From Kaistella antarctica (lineage in GTDB: Bacteria; Bacteroidota; Bacteroidia; Flavobacteriales; Weeksellaceae), in the NCBI RefSeq assembly GCF_900109615.1, contig NZ_FOIX01000003.1, positions 434,001-498,000 on the forward strand: a stretch of DNA of 64,000 nt. The letters run 5' to 3'. This document shows, piece after piece, positions 1 to 8,323 of this stretch. Each line of letters starts with the position of its first letter. Within the stretch, counting starts at the first letter, position 1. The notes beneath the pieces were generated by a model. It did no database searches. It saw only the letters and a program-made list of their open reading frames with translations, and was not told the DNA's origin. Both the position numbers and the translations under genes were made by a program.

Positions 1-1
1 G

Positions 2-76
2 GCAGGCGGAGTTTCTTTAGAAGAAATCAAAAATATGTTGCCTAGATTAGAAGCCGCGTTAACCAAACTTTCCTAG
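2..76 (+). CDS. C-terminal end of an unidentified protein (partial)
   Basis: An open frame enters from the left edge and ends with TAG at 74-76. The visible 24 residues include GGVSLEEIKNMLPRLEAAL and form an amphipathic helix-like tail. That is too little to name the family. Its stop lies only 9 bases before the kdsB start, so the two genes are probably co-transcribed. Confidence 0.6.
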   Translation, partial: AGGVSLEEIKNMLPRLEAALTKLS

Positions 77-85
77 TTAGATTAG

Positions 86-826
86 ATGAAAATTATTGCT
101 GTTATTCCCGCTCGATATGAGGCCAGTCGATTTCCTGGAAAACTGATGCAGATTTTGGGTGAAAAATCCGTCATCGCAACCACTTATCAAAATGTCGTTG
201 ATACGAATTTATTTGATGAAGTATTCGTCGCCACAGATTCCGAAATTATCTTTAATGAAATCCGGATTATTGGTGGTAACGCAGTCATGACCGGCGAGCA
301 TGAAACAGGCAGCGACCGAATCGCAGAGGCAGTTGCGAATATTGAGTGCGATATTGTAGTGAATGTTCAGGGTGATGAACCTTTTTTAAAAACTGAACCT
401 TTGAAACAATTGATTTCTGTTTTCAATGACGATAAAGAGGAACAAATCTCCTTGGCATCTTTAAAGATAAAAATCACTGAAATAGAGGAAATAGAAAATC
501 CCAATAACGTGAAAGTGATTACTGACAGTCAAGGATTTGCCCTTTATTTCAGCCGATCGATGATTCCGTATCCGCGAGAGACAACTTCTACTGCAGAATA
601 TTTTAAACATATCGGCGTTTATGCTTTTAGGAAAAAGGCTTTAGTGAATTTTGCAAATCTAAAAATGAAACCTTTAGAAATTGCGGAAAAGATTGAATGT
701 ATTCGCTATTTAGAATATGGAATGAAAATCAAGATGGTTGAAACCGATTTCGTCGGCATTGGAATTGATGTTCCTGCGGATTTAGAAAAAGCCCGTTTGA
801 TTTTGAAAAACAGTTCTACTTTTTAA
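86..826 (+). CDS. kdsB: 3-deoxy-manno-octulosonate cytidylyltransferase (CMP-Kdo synthetase)
   Basis: This 246-residue cytosolic enzyme activates Kdo with CTP to give CMP-Kdo for the inner core of lipopolysaccharide. The N-terminal nucleotide-binding signature [14 protein letters not shown] (residues 6-19) is typical. It is followed by [33 protein letters not shown] and HIGVYAFRK, all expected in the KdsB family, and the length matches (about 245-250). The ATG start follows the previous stop by 9 bases, suggesting read-through from an upstream gene. No terminator is obvious after it. Identification is secure from motifs. Confidence 0.95.
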   Translation: MKIIAVIPARYEASRFPGKLMQILGEKSVIATTYQNVVDTNLFDEVFVATDSEIIFNEIRIIGGNAVMTGEHETGSDRIAEAVANIECDIVVNVQGDEPFLKTEPLKQLISVFNDDKEEQISLASLKIKITEIEEIENPNNVKVITDSQGFALYFSRSMIPYPRETTSTAEYFKHIGVYAFRKKALVNFANLKMKPLEIAEKIECIRYLEYGMKIKMVETDFVGIGIDVPADLEKARLILKNSSTF

Positions 827-921
827 TCTGTGTTTGTTCAAATAGTAGGATAAACATTCTTAAAATTGGTTAAAAAATCAATAACCATCCTAAAGTCATA
901 AACTTTTCATTTCAAAAAGTA

Positions 922-929
922 TATATTTG
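922..929 (+). promoter_or_regulatory. Candidate -7 promoter element for the LolA-like gene
   Basis: TATATTTG fits the Bacteroidota -7 consensus TAnnTTTG. It would start RNA near 936 and leave a leader of about 70 bases before the ATG at 1006. No TTG sits at the usual -33 distance, so support is only the -7 box. Confidence 0.4.
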
Positions 930-1005
930 AAACCTGTTCAAAAAGAGCAGTGTTTTTAGGGTAAATTAATTTACAAAGAACGCTTCACAAGCGTAATTTT
1001 ATTAT

Positions 1006-1668
1006 ATGAGAAAATTATTTTTAGTATTATTAATAGGAATAGGATCGATCGTTTCAGCGCAAACTGCCAAGGAAATTATTGATAAAAACATAGAATTAAC
1101 AGGCGGATTAAACAACTGGAAACTTTTGAATTCCGTTTTACTTCAAGGACAAGTCACTCTAGGAATCAATGATGAATATCCCATTAAAATTTATCAGCAA
1201 AGACCTAATCTTACTAAAACTACGATTACGATCGGCAAAAAGGAAACTGCCGTGGAAGGGTATGACGGAAGCAAAGGATATGCGATGAATTACGCGACCA
1301 ACAAAACCCAGGAGTATCCCAATTACATAGCTGAGAGTTTTGATAATGATTTCATCGACTGGGAAAATAAGGGATTTGAAGCGAAATATCTGGGTAAAGA
1401 AAAAATGGGTGATATCTATTGCCACAAAGTTGAGCTGACCAAGAATGTGAATAAAACCCTTTACTTTTTCGATTCGAAAACCTATATGCTTCTGAAAGAA
1501 TTTAAGAAAGACGAAACTTTAGCTTATTCAGATTTTAGAACGGTCGGATCTTTGATGATGCCGTACAGGATTGAATCATCTTCCGCTAAGAAAGACAGCG
1601 ATTATGTGATGATGTTGAACAAAATAGAAACCAATAAAGTGTTTCCAGCAAGTACTTTTAAATTTTAA
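1006..1668 (+). CDS. LolA-like outer-membrane lipoprotein-sorting family protein
   Basis: A 220-residue exported protein. Residues 1-19 form a signal peptide (positive MRK, hydrophobic core, likely cleavage after SAQ). The mature part starts with TAKEIIDKNIELTGG, a pattern common at the start of Bacteroidota LolA-like/DUF4292-type beta-barrel-cup proteins, and continues with alternating beta strands (KIYQQRPN, KVELTKNV, LYFFDSKTYMLLK). It is not the canonical LolA, which is encoded at 3966-4613. The exact role is unknown; binding of a lipid or lipoprotein in the periplasm is inferred from fold resemblance. The next gene starts 5 bases after its stop, so the two form an operon. Confidence 0.75.
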   Translation: MRKLFLVLLIGIGSIVSAQTAKEIIDKNIELTGGLNNWKLLNSVLLQGQVTLGINDEYPIKIYQQRPNLTKTTITIGKKETAVEGYDGSKGYAMNYATNKTQEYPNYIAESFDNDFIDWENKGFEAKYLGKEKMGDIYCHKVELTKNVNKTLYFFDSKTYMLLKEFKKDETLAYSDFRTVGSLMMPYRIESSSAKKDSDYVMMLNKIETNKVFPASTFKF

Positions 1669-1673
1669 GAATT

Positions 1674-2252
1674 ATGAAAAAATTATTTATACTGCTTCTA
1701 TCTGCAGGAGCATTTTTACAAGGTTGTAAAAATCAGAAAAACGATGTTTCGAAAACAAAAACTACAGAGAATAATATGGAAAAATCCATTTTCGATTACA
1801 AAGTAGAAAGCTTGGAAGGACAAGAAATTAACTTTGCAGATTTCAAGGGAAAGAAAATTTTGGTGGTTAATACGGCTTCTGAATGTGGATTTACTCCACA
1901 ATATGCCGATCTAGAAAAATTGTCAAAGGATTATTCAGATAAATTAGTGGTGATTGGCTTTCCAGCGAATAATTTTGGTGGACAAGAACCAGGTAGTAAT
2001 ACAGAAATAGGCGCATTTTGTGAGAAAAATTTCGGAGTTACTTTTCCAATGGCCGCAAAGGTTTCAGTGAAAGGTGATGATACCGCGCCGATCTTTAAAT
2101 ATCTTACAGAGAAAGATTTGAATGGCGTTAAAAACACCGCAATTCTATGGAATTTCACCAAGTTCCTCATTGATGAAAACGGACATTTAATCGACTCATT
2201 TATCAGTACAACAAAACCGACGAGCGAATCAATTACCAAGTATTTGAAGTAG
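1674..2252 (+). CDS. Glutathione peroxidase family lipoprotein (thiol peroxidase)
   Basis: A 192-residue thioredoxin-fold peroxidase reducing hydroperoxides. Residues 1-18 form a lipoprotein signal with lipobox LQGC (Cys18), so the enzyme is probably anchored in the periplasm or outer membrane. The peroxidatic Cys71 lies in NTASECGFTPQY. FPANNFGGQEPGSN and the tetrad motif WNFTKFLID follow. A second Cys near residue 118 (AFCEKNFGV) is the likely resolving residue, as in thioredoxin-dependent members; glutathione use is not implied. The periplasmic location and pairing with the LolA-like gene suggest protection of envelope lipids. A strong terminator follows. Confidence 0.9.
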   Translation: MKKLFILLLSAGAFLQGCKNQKNDVSKTKTTENNMEKSIFDYKVESLEGQEINFADFKGKKILVVNTASECGFTPQYADLEKLSKDYSDKLVVIGFPANNFGGQEPGSNTEIGAFCEKNFGVTFPMAAKVSVKGDDTAPIFKYLTEKDLNGVKNTAILWNFTKFLIDENGHLIDSFISTTKPTSESITKYLK

Positions 2253-2290
2253 TTTAAAGAATGATTTAAGAATCATTAACCCCAATTAAA

Positions 2291-2324
2291 AAAGTTTATT
2301 GAATGGAATCAATAAACTTTTTTT
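2291..2324 (+). terminator. Intrinsic terminator of the LolA-like/peroxidase operon
   Basis: A 12-bp perfect stem (2291-2302 with 2309-2320, AAAGTTTATTGA arm) with a 6-base loop is followed by TTTT. Confidence 0.85.
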
Positions 2325-2385
2325 GTCTACATGTTGAGATAAACTATTTATTTCTAGTAAGGGAATCTCTCGCAATAATTCTAAA

Positions 2386-2416
2386 CAAAAAGAAAGGATG
2401 AGTAATCCCATCCTTT
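2386..2416 (-). terminator. Intrinsic terminator of the ftsK-lolA-lptF/G group
   Basis: On the minus strand, AAAGGATG (2416-2409) pairs with its complement at 2400-2393 and is followed by CTTTTTGTTT. It lies just past the stop of the permease gene at 2438. Confidence 0.75.
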
Positions 2417-2437
2417 AATTATTGTCGTCCTAAAATA

Positions 2438-3892
2438 CTATCGGTATCTTTCGTGCTCTTTATTCTTAGAAAATCTATTGATTAAAGGTTTGAACAGCGA
2501 TTTGTATTTTTCGATATCAAAGAGTTGCGAATCGGTTAAGGCTTTATAAGTCAACCAAATTCCGAAGGGGAACAGAATAATATTTGGTAACCACGCCGCG
2601 AGATACGGATCCATTTTTCCAGCCCAGGCGATATTTTCCGCAGTGAGGTTCAGAATATAGAAAAGTATAAATACCACAATCGCAATCACAACTGGTAATC
2701 CTAAACCTCCTTTACGAATAATTGAGCCTAAGCTGGCACCAATCAAAAAGAAGATAAGACAGGTTACAGAGTAAGAAACCATTCTTTGTTGATGCATTAC
2801 CACCCGTGCAAAATAAGCGTGCATATCTTTAAGTTGGGAATTTTTTCCTAAAGTTGATTGCTTGATGTTTTCTAATTTATTATAAGCTGAATAAAGCATT
2901 TGCTGCTTCTTTTGAGTTTTCACAGTGTCTATTTTCACAGGCACCACAATTGGAATTTTCACTTTAGTTTTATCAACATAGCTAACATAGCTATTGGTTT
3001 GACTCACCAATTCGTAAGTCATATTATTCATAATGTCGTTGTTGCTTTTCTTGGTGTCCTTAATTGTTGAATTCAGCTGCACAATATTTTGAAAAGAGTA
3101 GTCGTCGGTGATGCTTTCAGCTTCGATTGCTTTATCAATGATATCAGAAATATTGAAATGAGAAACCAAAGTATCAAACTTTATCGCTTGATCAGGCTGT
3201 TTTAAGCGGGCGTTATAGTCTACATTTCCTAACTGATCTTCATAAATATGGCCATTAAATAAAACCAGTTTCAAATAGTTGGGATTATCAGCAGAGACGA
3301 ATTTTCCGCTTTCTGCAACGATTGACTGTTGATCTTCAAACGAAGTCGCCATTTTGTGGACAAAAACTCCCGTTAAATTCTCACCATTTTCACCGGTTAT
3401 TTTATCAAATTTGACACTATATCCTGGAAGTTGTTGAAGAAATTGACCAGGTGTAAAATTTAAGGCTGGCTTGGTGGCAGCGATGTTATATAGCATATTC
3501 TTTGCCTTCCGCTGAAAGTCGGGCACCACATTATTGGAAAAGAAAAAGAGAAAAGCAGAAAAGAATAGGGTAGTGAAGAATAACGGCAACATAATTCGGG
3601 TCAACGAAATGCCGGCAGCTTTCATGGCCGCAAGCTCATAACGTTCCCCAAAATCGCCAAAGGTCATGATCGAGGATAACAAAATTGTTAGCGGTAAAAC
3701 CAACTGCACCACAATTGCTGAAAGGTAGGAAAGCAATCTTAGAATTTCCCAGTAACTCAAACCTTTTCCGGTAAATTGCGCTAATCGAATCCAGATGATA
3801 TTCACCACAAAAATGAAGAACAACACACTGAAGATGAAAAGAAACGGGCCGAAAAAAGTTTTGATGACGTAACCGTCGAGTTTTTTTATCAT
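2438..3892 (-). CDS. LptF/LptG family LPS export permease
   Basis: A 484-residue inner-membrane permease of the YjgP/YjgQ family, which pulls LPS from the inner membrane together with the LptB ATPase. Three hydrophobic segments lie in the first 110 residues (FGPFLFIFSVLFFIFVVNII, then two more). A long periplasmic domain of about 200 residues follows, and then three C-terminal transmembrane segments, the family's layout. FGDFGERYELAAMKAAGIS at about residues 77-95 is the coupling-helix region that contacts LptB. It closes a group with lolA and ftsK on the same strand. Whether it is LptF or LptG cannot be decided here. The ATG lies 4 bases after a TAAATTTG promoter box. Confidence 0.9.
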   Translation of the reverse strand: MIKKLDGYVIKTFFGPFLFIFSVLFFIFVVNIIWIRLAQFTGKGLSYWEILRLLSYLSAIVVQLVLPLTILLSSIMTFGDFGERYELAAMKAAGISLTRIMLPLFFTTLFFSAFLFFFSNNVVPDFQRKAKNMLYNIAATKPALNFTPGQFLQQLPGYSVKFDKITGENGENLTGVFVHKMATSFEDQQSIVAESGKFVSADNPNYLKLVLFNGHIYEDQLGNVDYNARLKQPDQAIKFDTLVSHFNISDIIDKAIEAESITDDYSFQNIVQLNSTIKDTKKSNNDIMNNMTYELVSQTNSYVSYVDKTKVKIPIVVPVKIDTVKTQKKQQMLYSAYNKLENIKQSTLGKNSQLKDMHAYFARVVMHQQRMVSYSVTCLIFFLIGASLGSIIRKGGLGLPVVIAIVVFILFYILNLTAENIAWAGKMDPYLAAWLPNIILFPFGIWLTYKALTDSQLFDIEKYKSLFKPLINRFSKNKEHERYR

Positions 3893-3896
3893 GGGT

Positions 3897-3904
3897 CAAA
3901 TTTA
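3897..3904 (-). promoter_or_regulatory. Candidate -7 element directly at the start of the LptF/G gene
   Basis: On the minus strand TAAATTTG (TAnnTTTG) ends only 4 bases before the ATG at 3892, which would give a leaderless or nearly leaderless transcript independent of lolA. Confidence 0.45.
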
Positions 3905-3965
3905 CCAAAAAAGCCACAAAAGAATAATTTCCTTTGTGACTTTTTTTATAGGGACTTATTGTGGT

Positions 3966-4613
3966 TTAAAGTTCAGTAACAAAATAATCTTTATATTGAT
4001 TTTTGTCAAACGTAAACATTGTCGGATTTAATTGCTGATTTTCTTTATAATTACTAATGCCAATCACAGAGACCGCATTATCTTTTGAAAACTGTTCAAT
4101 TTTTACGACTTGCTTTTTCGCCGCATTGACAAAAAGGTTTACTTCTTTAATGCCATTATTGGTCGTTGGAGTTAATTTGATGTAATCCGAATTAACACCG
4201 TTCACCATTAACTTTCCAACATATTTTACATTGTATCCTTTCTTGTATTGTTCAATGTAATTAAGCGGTGAAAACATTTGTTCGTTTCCAGTCGGTTTTG
4301 CTACGGTGATTTCTTTGTCTTCATCAGAAATATTATAGATTTTATTTCCGTCAAAGATTTGCTCTGTACCCATTATTTTCAGTTTATACTGATCTTTGGC
4401 AGAGTAGAAGATACCAGGTTCGGTTTTGGTCACTTTCTTGCCAGTCCCCGTTCCGTAGACGAATTTAAAATAAACATTGTCTTTGCTTTTGTAATGGTTA
4501 GCAACACCATCTAAGATCGTTTTTGCTTTCGCATCAATTTTCTGAGCCGAAAAACTTGCAGTTGTCGCAACAACCAGCAGTCCAAAGGAGATTTTTTTCA
4601 ATATCGTTTTCAT
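3966..4613 (-). CDS. lolA: Outer-membrane lipoprotein carrier protein LolA
   Basis: A 215-residue periplasmic chaperone that carries lipoproteins from the LolCDE transporter to the outer membrane. A signal peptide covers about residues 1-23 (MKTILKKISFGLLVVATTASF, cut near SAQ). The mature part has DAKAKTILDGVANHYKSKDNVYFKF, followed by the beta-rich cup with GIFYSAKDQYKL, MFSPLNYIEQYKKGY and a C-terminal ENQQLNPTMFTFDKNQYKDYFV, as in Bacteroidota LolA. It sits between ftsK and the LptF/G gene, an arrangement expected in Flavobacteriia. Gaps of 60 and 73 bases keep co-transcription likely. Confidence 0.9.
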   Translation of the reverse strand: MKTILKKISFGLLVVATTASFSAQKIDAKAKTILDGVANHYKSKDNVYFKFVYGTGTGKKVTKTEPGIFYSAKDQYKLKIMGTEQIFDGNKIYNISDEDKEITVAKPTGNEQMFSPLNYIEQYKKGYNVKYVGKLMVNGVNSDYIKLTPTTNNGIKEVNLFVNAAKKQVVKIEQFSKDNAVSVIGISNYKENQQLNPTMFTFDKNQYKDYFVTEL

Positions 4614-4673
4614 TCTTTTTTTATTTTGGATGATTGATTAGCTTTAAAGTTAAACTATTGTTTAAAGTTTGAG

Positions 4674-7106
4674 CTACTTCCGCAATTCTTCCAAAAACTG
4701 TTCCAAAGAATTTAAATCACTGATTAACACCTCTCTCGCTTTTGCGCCATTGAAGCCACCTACAACACCGCTAGCTTCTAACTGATCCATAATTCGGCCG
4801 GCACGGTTATATCCTAGTTTCAATTGTCTTTGAAGCATTGAAGTAGATCCTTGTTGGGTAGAAACTAAAATTCTCGCTGCATCTTCAAAGAGAACATCTT
4901 TTTCATTAGGATCAAAAGCTCCAACGGTTGTAGTTGTTTCATCAACTTTATATTCAGGAAGCATGTACGCGCTGGCATATCCTTTTTGTTCGCCAATGTA
5001 GTCGGCAATTTTTTCTACTTCTGGGGTATCTACAAAAGCACACTGCAAACGCATAATTTCATTTCCATTAAAGTAAAGCATATCACCTTTACCAATCAAC
5101 TGATCGGCGCCAGGCGAATCTAAAATTGTACGTGAATCTACACTGGAAATCACTCTGAACGCTGCTCTTGCAGGGAAGTTAGCTTTAATCATTCCTGTAA
5201 TTACATTAACAGATGGTCTTTGCGTCGCTACAATTAAATGGATTCCAACTGCTCTTGCCAACTGCGCCAATCTTGCGATTGGCAGTTCAACTTCTTTTCC
5301 GGCGGTCATGATTAAATCTGCAAACTCATCGACTACCAAAACGATGTAAGGTAAATAACGATGGCCGTTTTCAGGATTTAATTTACGTTCTGTGAACTTT
5401 TTATTGTATTCTTTAATGTTCTTGCAGAAAGCATTTTTCAATAGATCGTAACGCTGATCCATTTCGATACAAAGCGAATTCAAAGTATTAATTACTTTGT
5501 GCGTATCAGTGATAATGGCATCTTCGCCATCGGGAAGTTTTGCTAAATAATGTCTTTCAATTTTTGAGTAAAGAGAAAGTTCCACTTTCTTAGGATCGAC
5601 CATCACGAATTTTAATTCACTTGGATGTTTTTTATAAAGTAATGAAGTTAAGATTGCATTTATCCCAACAGACTTCCCTTGTCCGGTTGCACCAGCCATT
5701 AATAAGTGAGGCATTTTTGCTAAGTCGGCCATAAAGATTTCATTAGAGATTGTTTTACCAAAAACCACTGGCAAATCCATATCTGAATTTTGAAATTTCT
5801 GAGAAGCAATCACACTTCTCATTGAAACCATCGACGGATTTTTTCTTGGAACTTCAATTCCGATTGTACCTTTACCTGGCATGGGCGCTATAATTCTAAT
5901 TCCTAACGCAGAAAGATTTAACGCAATATCATCTTGTAATTTTTTGATGGAAGCAACTCTAATTCCAGCTTCAGGAACAATTTCGTAAAGGGTAACCGTG
6001 GGTCCGATCGTAGCTTTAATCTCAGCAATACCGACATTAAAGTTCTTTAACAACCCAACAATTTTATTTTTATTTTCTTCTAATTCGTCTTTATTGACCG
6101 AAATTTCTTCATTTCCGTAATCACGTAATAAATCGATGGTTGGCATTTGAAATTTGCCCAATTCTAGTTTGTGATCGTAATATCCGTGCTTATCAACTAA
6201 TTCCTGTGACTTCCGATCACTTTCATCAACAATGTCAATTGTTTTGGCAACTTCAACTTTGAAATCAATATCATCAATTGAGGGAGCAATCACAGGAGCA
6301 GTTGGAATGGGATTTAAACTGACTGCTATTTTTTGGTCGTCTTGTTCAAATGATGTTTGATTAGGAGTTTTAATGGTTTCGATTTCATTGATCACGGAAG
6401 TTTGCTTCACCGCCGTTTCAGAAACAGTAATGTTTTGGTTTTCTTCATTTGGTAAAGCTTCCAGATCATCATCTGCGTCAAAATTTTCGGCTGAACGCGG
6501 CATCATTCCTTTAATTCTACCAACAGTATTATCGTTTAAATTATTCAGTTTGGATTTAATACTGCTTGGTCGAAGATTAAATTCCAGAATAAAATATAAA
6601 CCGATACTTACTAAAATAACTGTCCACAAGCCTGCAAATCCAATGACAGAATTCAAGAAATCCATAATTTGAAATCCATAAACGCCACTCAATACGCCTT
6701 CACCTTGGGTAATTGCACCCATTAAAATAGGAAGCCAACAGATGAAAAAGAGGGAATGACCAATCGTTTTCCAAGGTTTAAAATAATTTTTCTTTAAAAT
6801 CATCATACCAAAAACGAAGAAAAGAAAGGCGACTAAGAATGCTGCAACGCCGATACTGTCAAAAATAAAAAGGTTGCCTAGCCAGTCACCGATTTTCCCA
6901 AAGATATTTGATGAATTTATTGTTTTGTCGAGCATATTTCCGGCTTGGCTTTGGTCTGCTTTCCAGTTCATTAAATAAGAAATGAAAGAAAGGGTGCCCA
7001 CAACCGACGTCACCAGAAACAAAATTCCGAAAAATATGCGGGGTTTAGAAAGGGTTTTATTCTGCTCAGCAGCTTTAGGCGTAGTCTTTTTTATATTTTT
7101 TTCCAT
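4674..7106 (-). CDS. ftsK: DNA translocase FtsK/SpoIIIE
   Basis: An 810-residue, septum-located motor that pumps chromosome ends during division. The N-terminal 180 residues carry four hydrophobic segments. An acidic, low-complexity linker of about 110 residues follows, and then the alpha/beta motor: Walker A GATGQGKSVGIN, Walker B VLVVDEFADLIM, sensor-like ATQRPSVNVITG. The C-terminal gamma winged helix (about residues 745-808, ARILVSTQQGSTSMLQRQ then GYNRAGRIMDQLE) recognises KOPS-type sites. Length fits short-linker FtsK proteins. A TAAATTTG box lies 14 bases upstream of the ATG. Confidence 0.96.
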   Translation of the reverse strand: MEKNIKKTTPKAAEQNKTLSKPRIFFGILFLVTSVVGTLSFISYLMNWKADQSQAGNMLDKTINSSNIFGKIGDWLGNLFIFDSIGVAAFLVAFLFFVFGMMILKKNYFKPWKTIGHSLFFICWLPILMGAITQGEGVLSGVYGFQIMDFLNSVIGFAGLWTVILVSIGLYFILEFNLRPSSIKSKLNNLNDNTVGRIKGMMPRSAENFDADDDLEALPNEENQNITVSETAVKQTSVINEIETIKTPNQTSFEQDDQKIAVSLNPIPTAPVIAPSIDDIDFKVEVAKTIDIVDESDRKSQELVDKHGYYDHKLELGKFQMPTIDLLRDYGNEEISVNKDELEENKNKIVGLLKNFNVGIAEIKATIGPTVTLYEIVPEAGIRVASIKKLQDDIALNLSALGIRIIAPMPGKGTIGIEVPRKNPSMVSMRSVIASQKFQNSDMDLPVVFGKTISNEIFMADLAKMPHLLMAGATGQGKSVGINAILTSLLYKKHPSELKFVMVDPKKVELSLYSKIERHYLAKLPDGEDAIITDTHKVINTLNSLCIEMDQRYDLLKNAFCKNIKEYNKKFTERKLNPENGHRYLPYIVLVVDEFADLIMTAGKEVELPIARLAQLARAVGIHLIVATQRPSVNVITGMIKANFPARAAFRVISSVDSRTILDSPGADQLIGKGDMLYFNGNEIMRLQCAFVDTPEVEKIADYIGEQKGYASAYMLPEYKVDETTTTVGAFDPNEKDVLFEDAARILVSTQQGSTSMLQRQLKLGYNRAGRIMDQLEASGVVGGFNGAKAREVLISDLNSLEQFLEELRK

Positions 7107-7120
7107 AGTATCAATCAGGG

Positions 7121-7128
7121 CAAATTTA
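7121..7128 (-). promoter_or_regulatory. Candidate -7 element for ftsK
   Basis: TAAATTTG on the minus strand lies 14 bases before the ftsK ATG and predicts a leader of about 10 bases. No clear TTG at -33. Confidence 0.45.
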
Positions 7129-7337
7129 ATGATAATATTTAAGAAGTTTTTGGGAATAATAAAGAAAGTTATTGATTTTTTAGGACGAAGTGGAGATTAG
7201 TTATCAGCTTGCAAAAGAGCGTTAGACTAAAATTTTTTGAACCTAATTTAAAAATTCGAAAGTACTATATAAAGTTGATGACTGACTGCGGAATACTATT
7301 TGTTTTAGTTTTAGAATTAACTTTAAAATAGTAAATC

Positions 7338-7571
7338 ATGGAAAATAAGAAGGAAAATAAAGAAGAAAATGAAAGCAGAATCATAAATATTGAAGGAGTG
7401 AACGATCGGGTAATTCGAGATGAAAGCAACGAGAGTGATAAAGTAATTATCAACGATCGACCGCTAGATGCTGAAAATGCAGTTCCACCCAAGGCTTGGG
7501 AAAATCAGAAGAAAGCCTATGATGACGCCTGGGAAAACAATAAGAACCAAGCCCTCGAAGGCGATTTATAA
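7338..7571 (+). CDS. Small charged hypothetical protein
   Basis: A 77-residue soluble protein with no signal or membrane segment. The N-terminal half is highly charged (MENKKENKEENESRI). The C-terminal half carries an aromatic KAWENQKKAYDDAWENNKN, which reads as an imperfect duplication (AWENQKK/AWENNKN). The gene stands alone between divergent ftsK and the convergent thioesterase gene, and a good terminator follows, supporting it as real. No family recognised. Confidence 0.6.
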   Translation: MENKKENKEENESRIINIEGVNDRVIRDESNESDKVIINDRPLDAENAVPPKAWENQKKAYDDAWENNKNQALEGDL

Positions 7572-7585
7572 AAATCTTTAAAATA

Positions 7586-7614
7586 AAATTTCCACTGTAA
7601 AGTGGAATTTTTTT
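7586..7614 (+). terminator. Intrinsic terminator between convergent genes
   Basis: TTCCACT (7590-7596) pairs with AGTGGAA (7601-7607) around a GTAA loop and is followed by ATTTTTTT. The A-rich left flank allows some function on the other strand for the thioesterase gene. Confidence 0.75.
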
Positions 7615-7625
7615 GATGACTTTTT

Positions 7626-8018
7626 TTAATCTTTTGGGAAAATCCTCACAGGTTTCTTATATGCATCAATTGCAACTAAGGTAAAATCTCCAGAAACCGC
7701 GCGCTCTCTTACTTCATCATACATCTGCTCAACAAAAACTTGTACATTCACTTTTAAACTAGAGTTACCGACATATTTAACTCTGCCAATTAATTCGATC
7801 AGCGTGTCGGCAGGTATTGGTTTTTTAAAATCAATACGATCGCAACTTACGGTCACAAAAGATTTTTTGGCAAATCGGGTAGCGGTCATAAAAGCCACTT
7901 CATCCATCATTTCCATCACCGTTCCGCCAAACATGGTGTTGTGATGATTGGTAATATTCGGGAAAACAACTTTAAAAACTTTGGTTTCAGAATTTTGAAT
8001 TTTTTCTTCGTAGTTCAT
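7626..8018 (-). CDS. Acyl-CoA thioesterase, hotdog fold (YciA/BFIT-like)
   Basis: A 130-residue cytosolic hotdog-fold enzyme expected to hydrolyse acyl-CoA to free acid and CoA. Family signs are NTMFGGTVMEMMDEVAFMTA (residues 27-46; Gly-Gly turn and the helix carrying the catalytic acidic residue), then VSCDRIDFKKPIPADTLIELIGRVKYVG and VNVQVFVE, the usual strand pattern. The acyl chain preferred cannot be read from sequence. The gene lies alone on its strand, 95 bases downstream of what looks like a cobalamin riboswitch with its own promoter (8113-8219) and a weak terminator-like hairpin between, so its expression is probably tied to vitamin B12. That is an unusual link for this family. Confidence 0.88.
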   Translation of the reverse strand: MNYEEKIQNSETKVFKVVFPNITNHHNTMFGGTVMEMMDEVAFMTATRFAKKSFVTVSCDRIDFKKPIPADTLIELIGRVKYVGNSSLKVNVQVFVEQMYDEVRERAVSGDFTLVAIDAYKKPVRIFPKD

Positions 8019-8054
8019 TGTAATTGAATTAAAACATTAATAGTTGAAATGAAC

Positions 8055-8088
8055 AGAAAAAACTGACAGATAAGTCAATAAATTTTCT
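8055..8088 (-). terminator. Terminator-like hairpin, possible expression platform of the riboswitch
   Basis: On the minus strand UGAC (8077-8074) pairs with GUCA (8067-8064), with a U-G pair outside, followed by six U (8062-8057). AGAAAA (8088-8083) can also pair with UUUUCU (8060-8055). The stem is short, but its place between the aptamer and the ATG at 8018 suits a ligand-controlled terminator. Confidence 0.4.
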
Positions 8089-8112
8089 GCTTCAAATCGC
8101 GAAAGCATTTTT

Positions 8113-8207
8113 AGAATTTCAACGAAGGGATCTGACTTTCCAAATGGATTACAGTTGCGCGACAGTTCGTGATTTTCACACGATTCACCTTTAGTATTGA
8201 AATAACA
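8113..8207 (-). promoter_or_regulatory. Cobalamin (vitamin B12) riboswitch aptamer, compact type
   Basis: Read on the minus strand, the leader contains the hallmark core of cobalamin riboswitches in order. AAAGGUGAAUCG (8192-8181) runs into a hairpin UCGUG-UGAAAAU-CACGA (8183-8167). Then come ACUGUCGCGCAACUGUAA (8166-8149), a small UCC/GGA hairpin, and the B12-box-like AAGUCAGAUCCC (8138-8127). A closing stem AUUUCAA (8203-8197) pairs with UUGAAAU (8122-8116). The element is short, like compact class-II forms without the large peripheral domain. A TATATTTG promoter box ends 4 bases upstream. The regulated gene is the thioesterase at 8018. Confidence 0.85.
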
Positions 8208-8211
8208 CCTG

Positions 8212-8219
8212 CAAATATA
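8212..8219 (-). promoter_or_regulatory. -7 promoter element driving the cobalamin riboswitch transcript
   Basis: TATATTTG on the minus strand places the RNA start near 8207, exactly where the aptamer begins. The stretch 8220-8323 to its right holds no other element I can support. Confidence 0.6.
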
Positions 8220-8323
8220 GATTTTTTGCTCGATGATTGAACGTTATATTTTATAAAAATGACTGTGTTCAATTGCAATGGAATCATTTTTGTCGCATAA
8301 AAATAACACTAAATACATATATT

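Noticed and set aside
6982..7200. Plus-strand open frame of 72 codons over the ftsK start
   Set aside because: Lies antisense to the ftsK N-terminus and its promoter; composition is that of a mirrored frame.
8237..8323. Longer start (TTG at 8237) for the acidic small protein
   Set aside because: The added 29 residues are Cys- and aromatic-containing, unlike the rest, and use a TTG codon; the ATG at 8324 is simpler.
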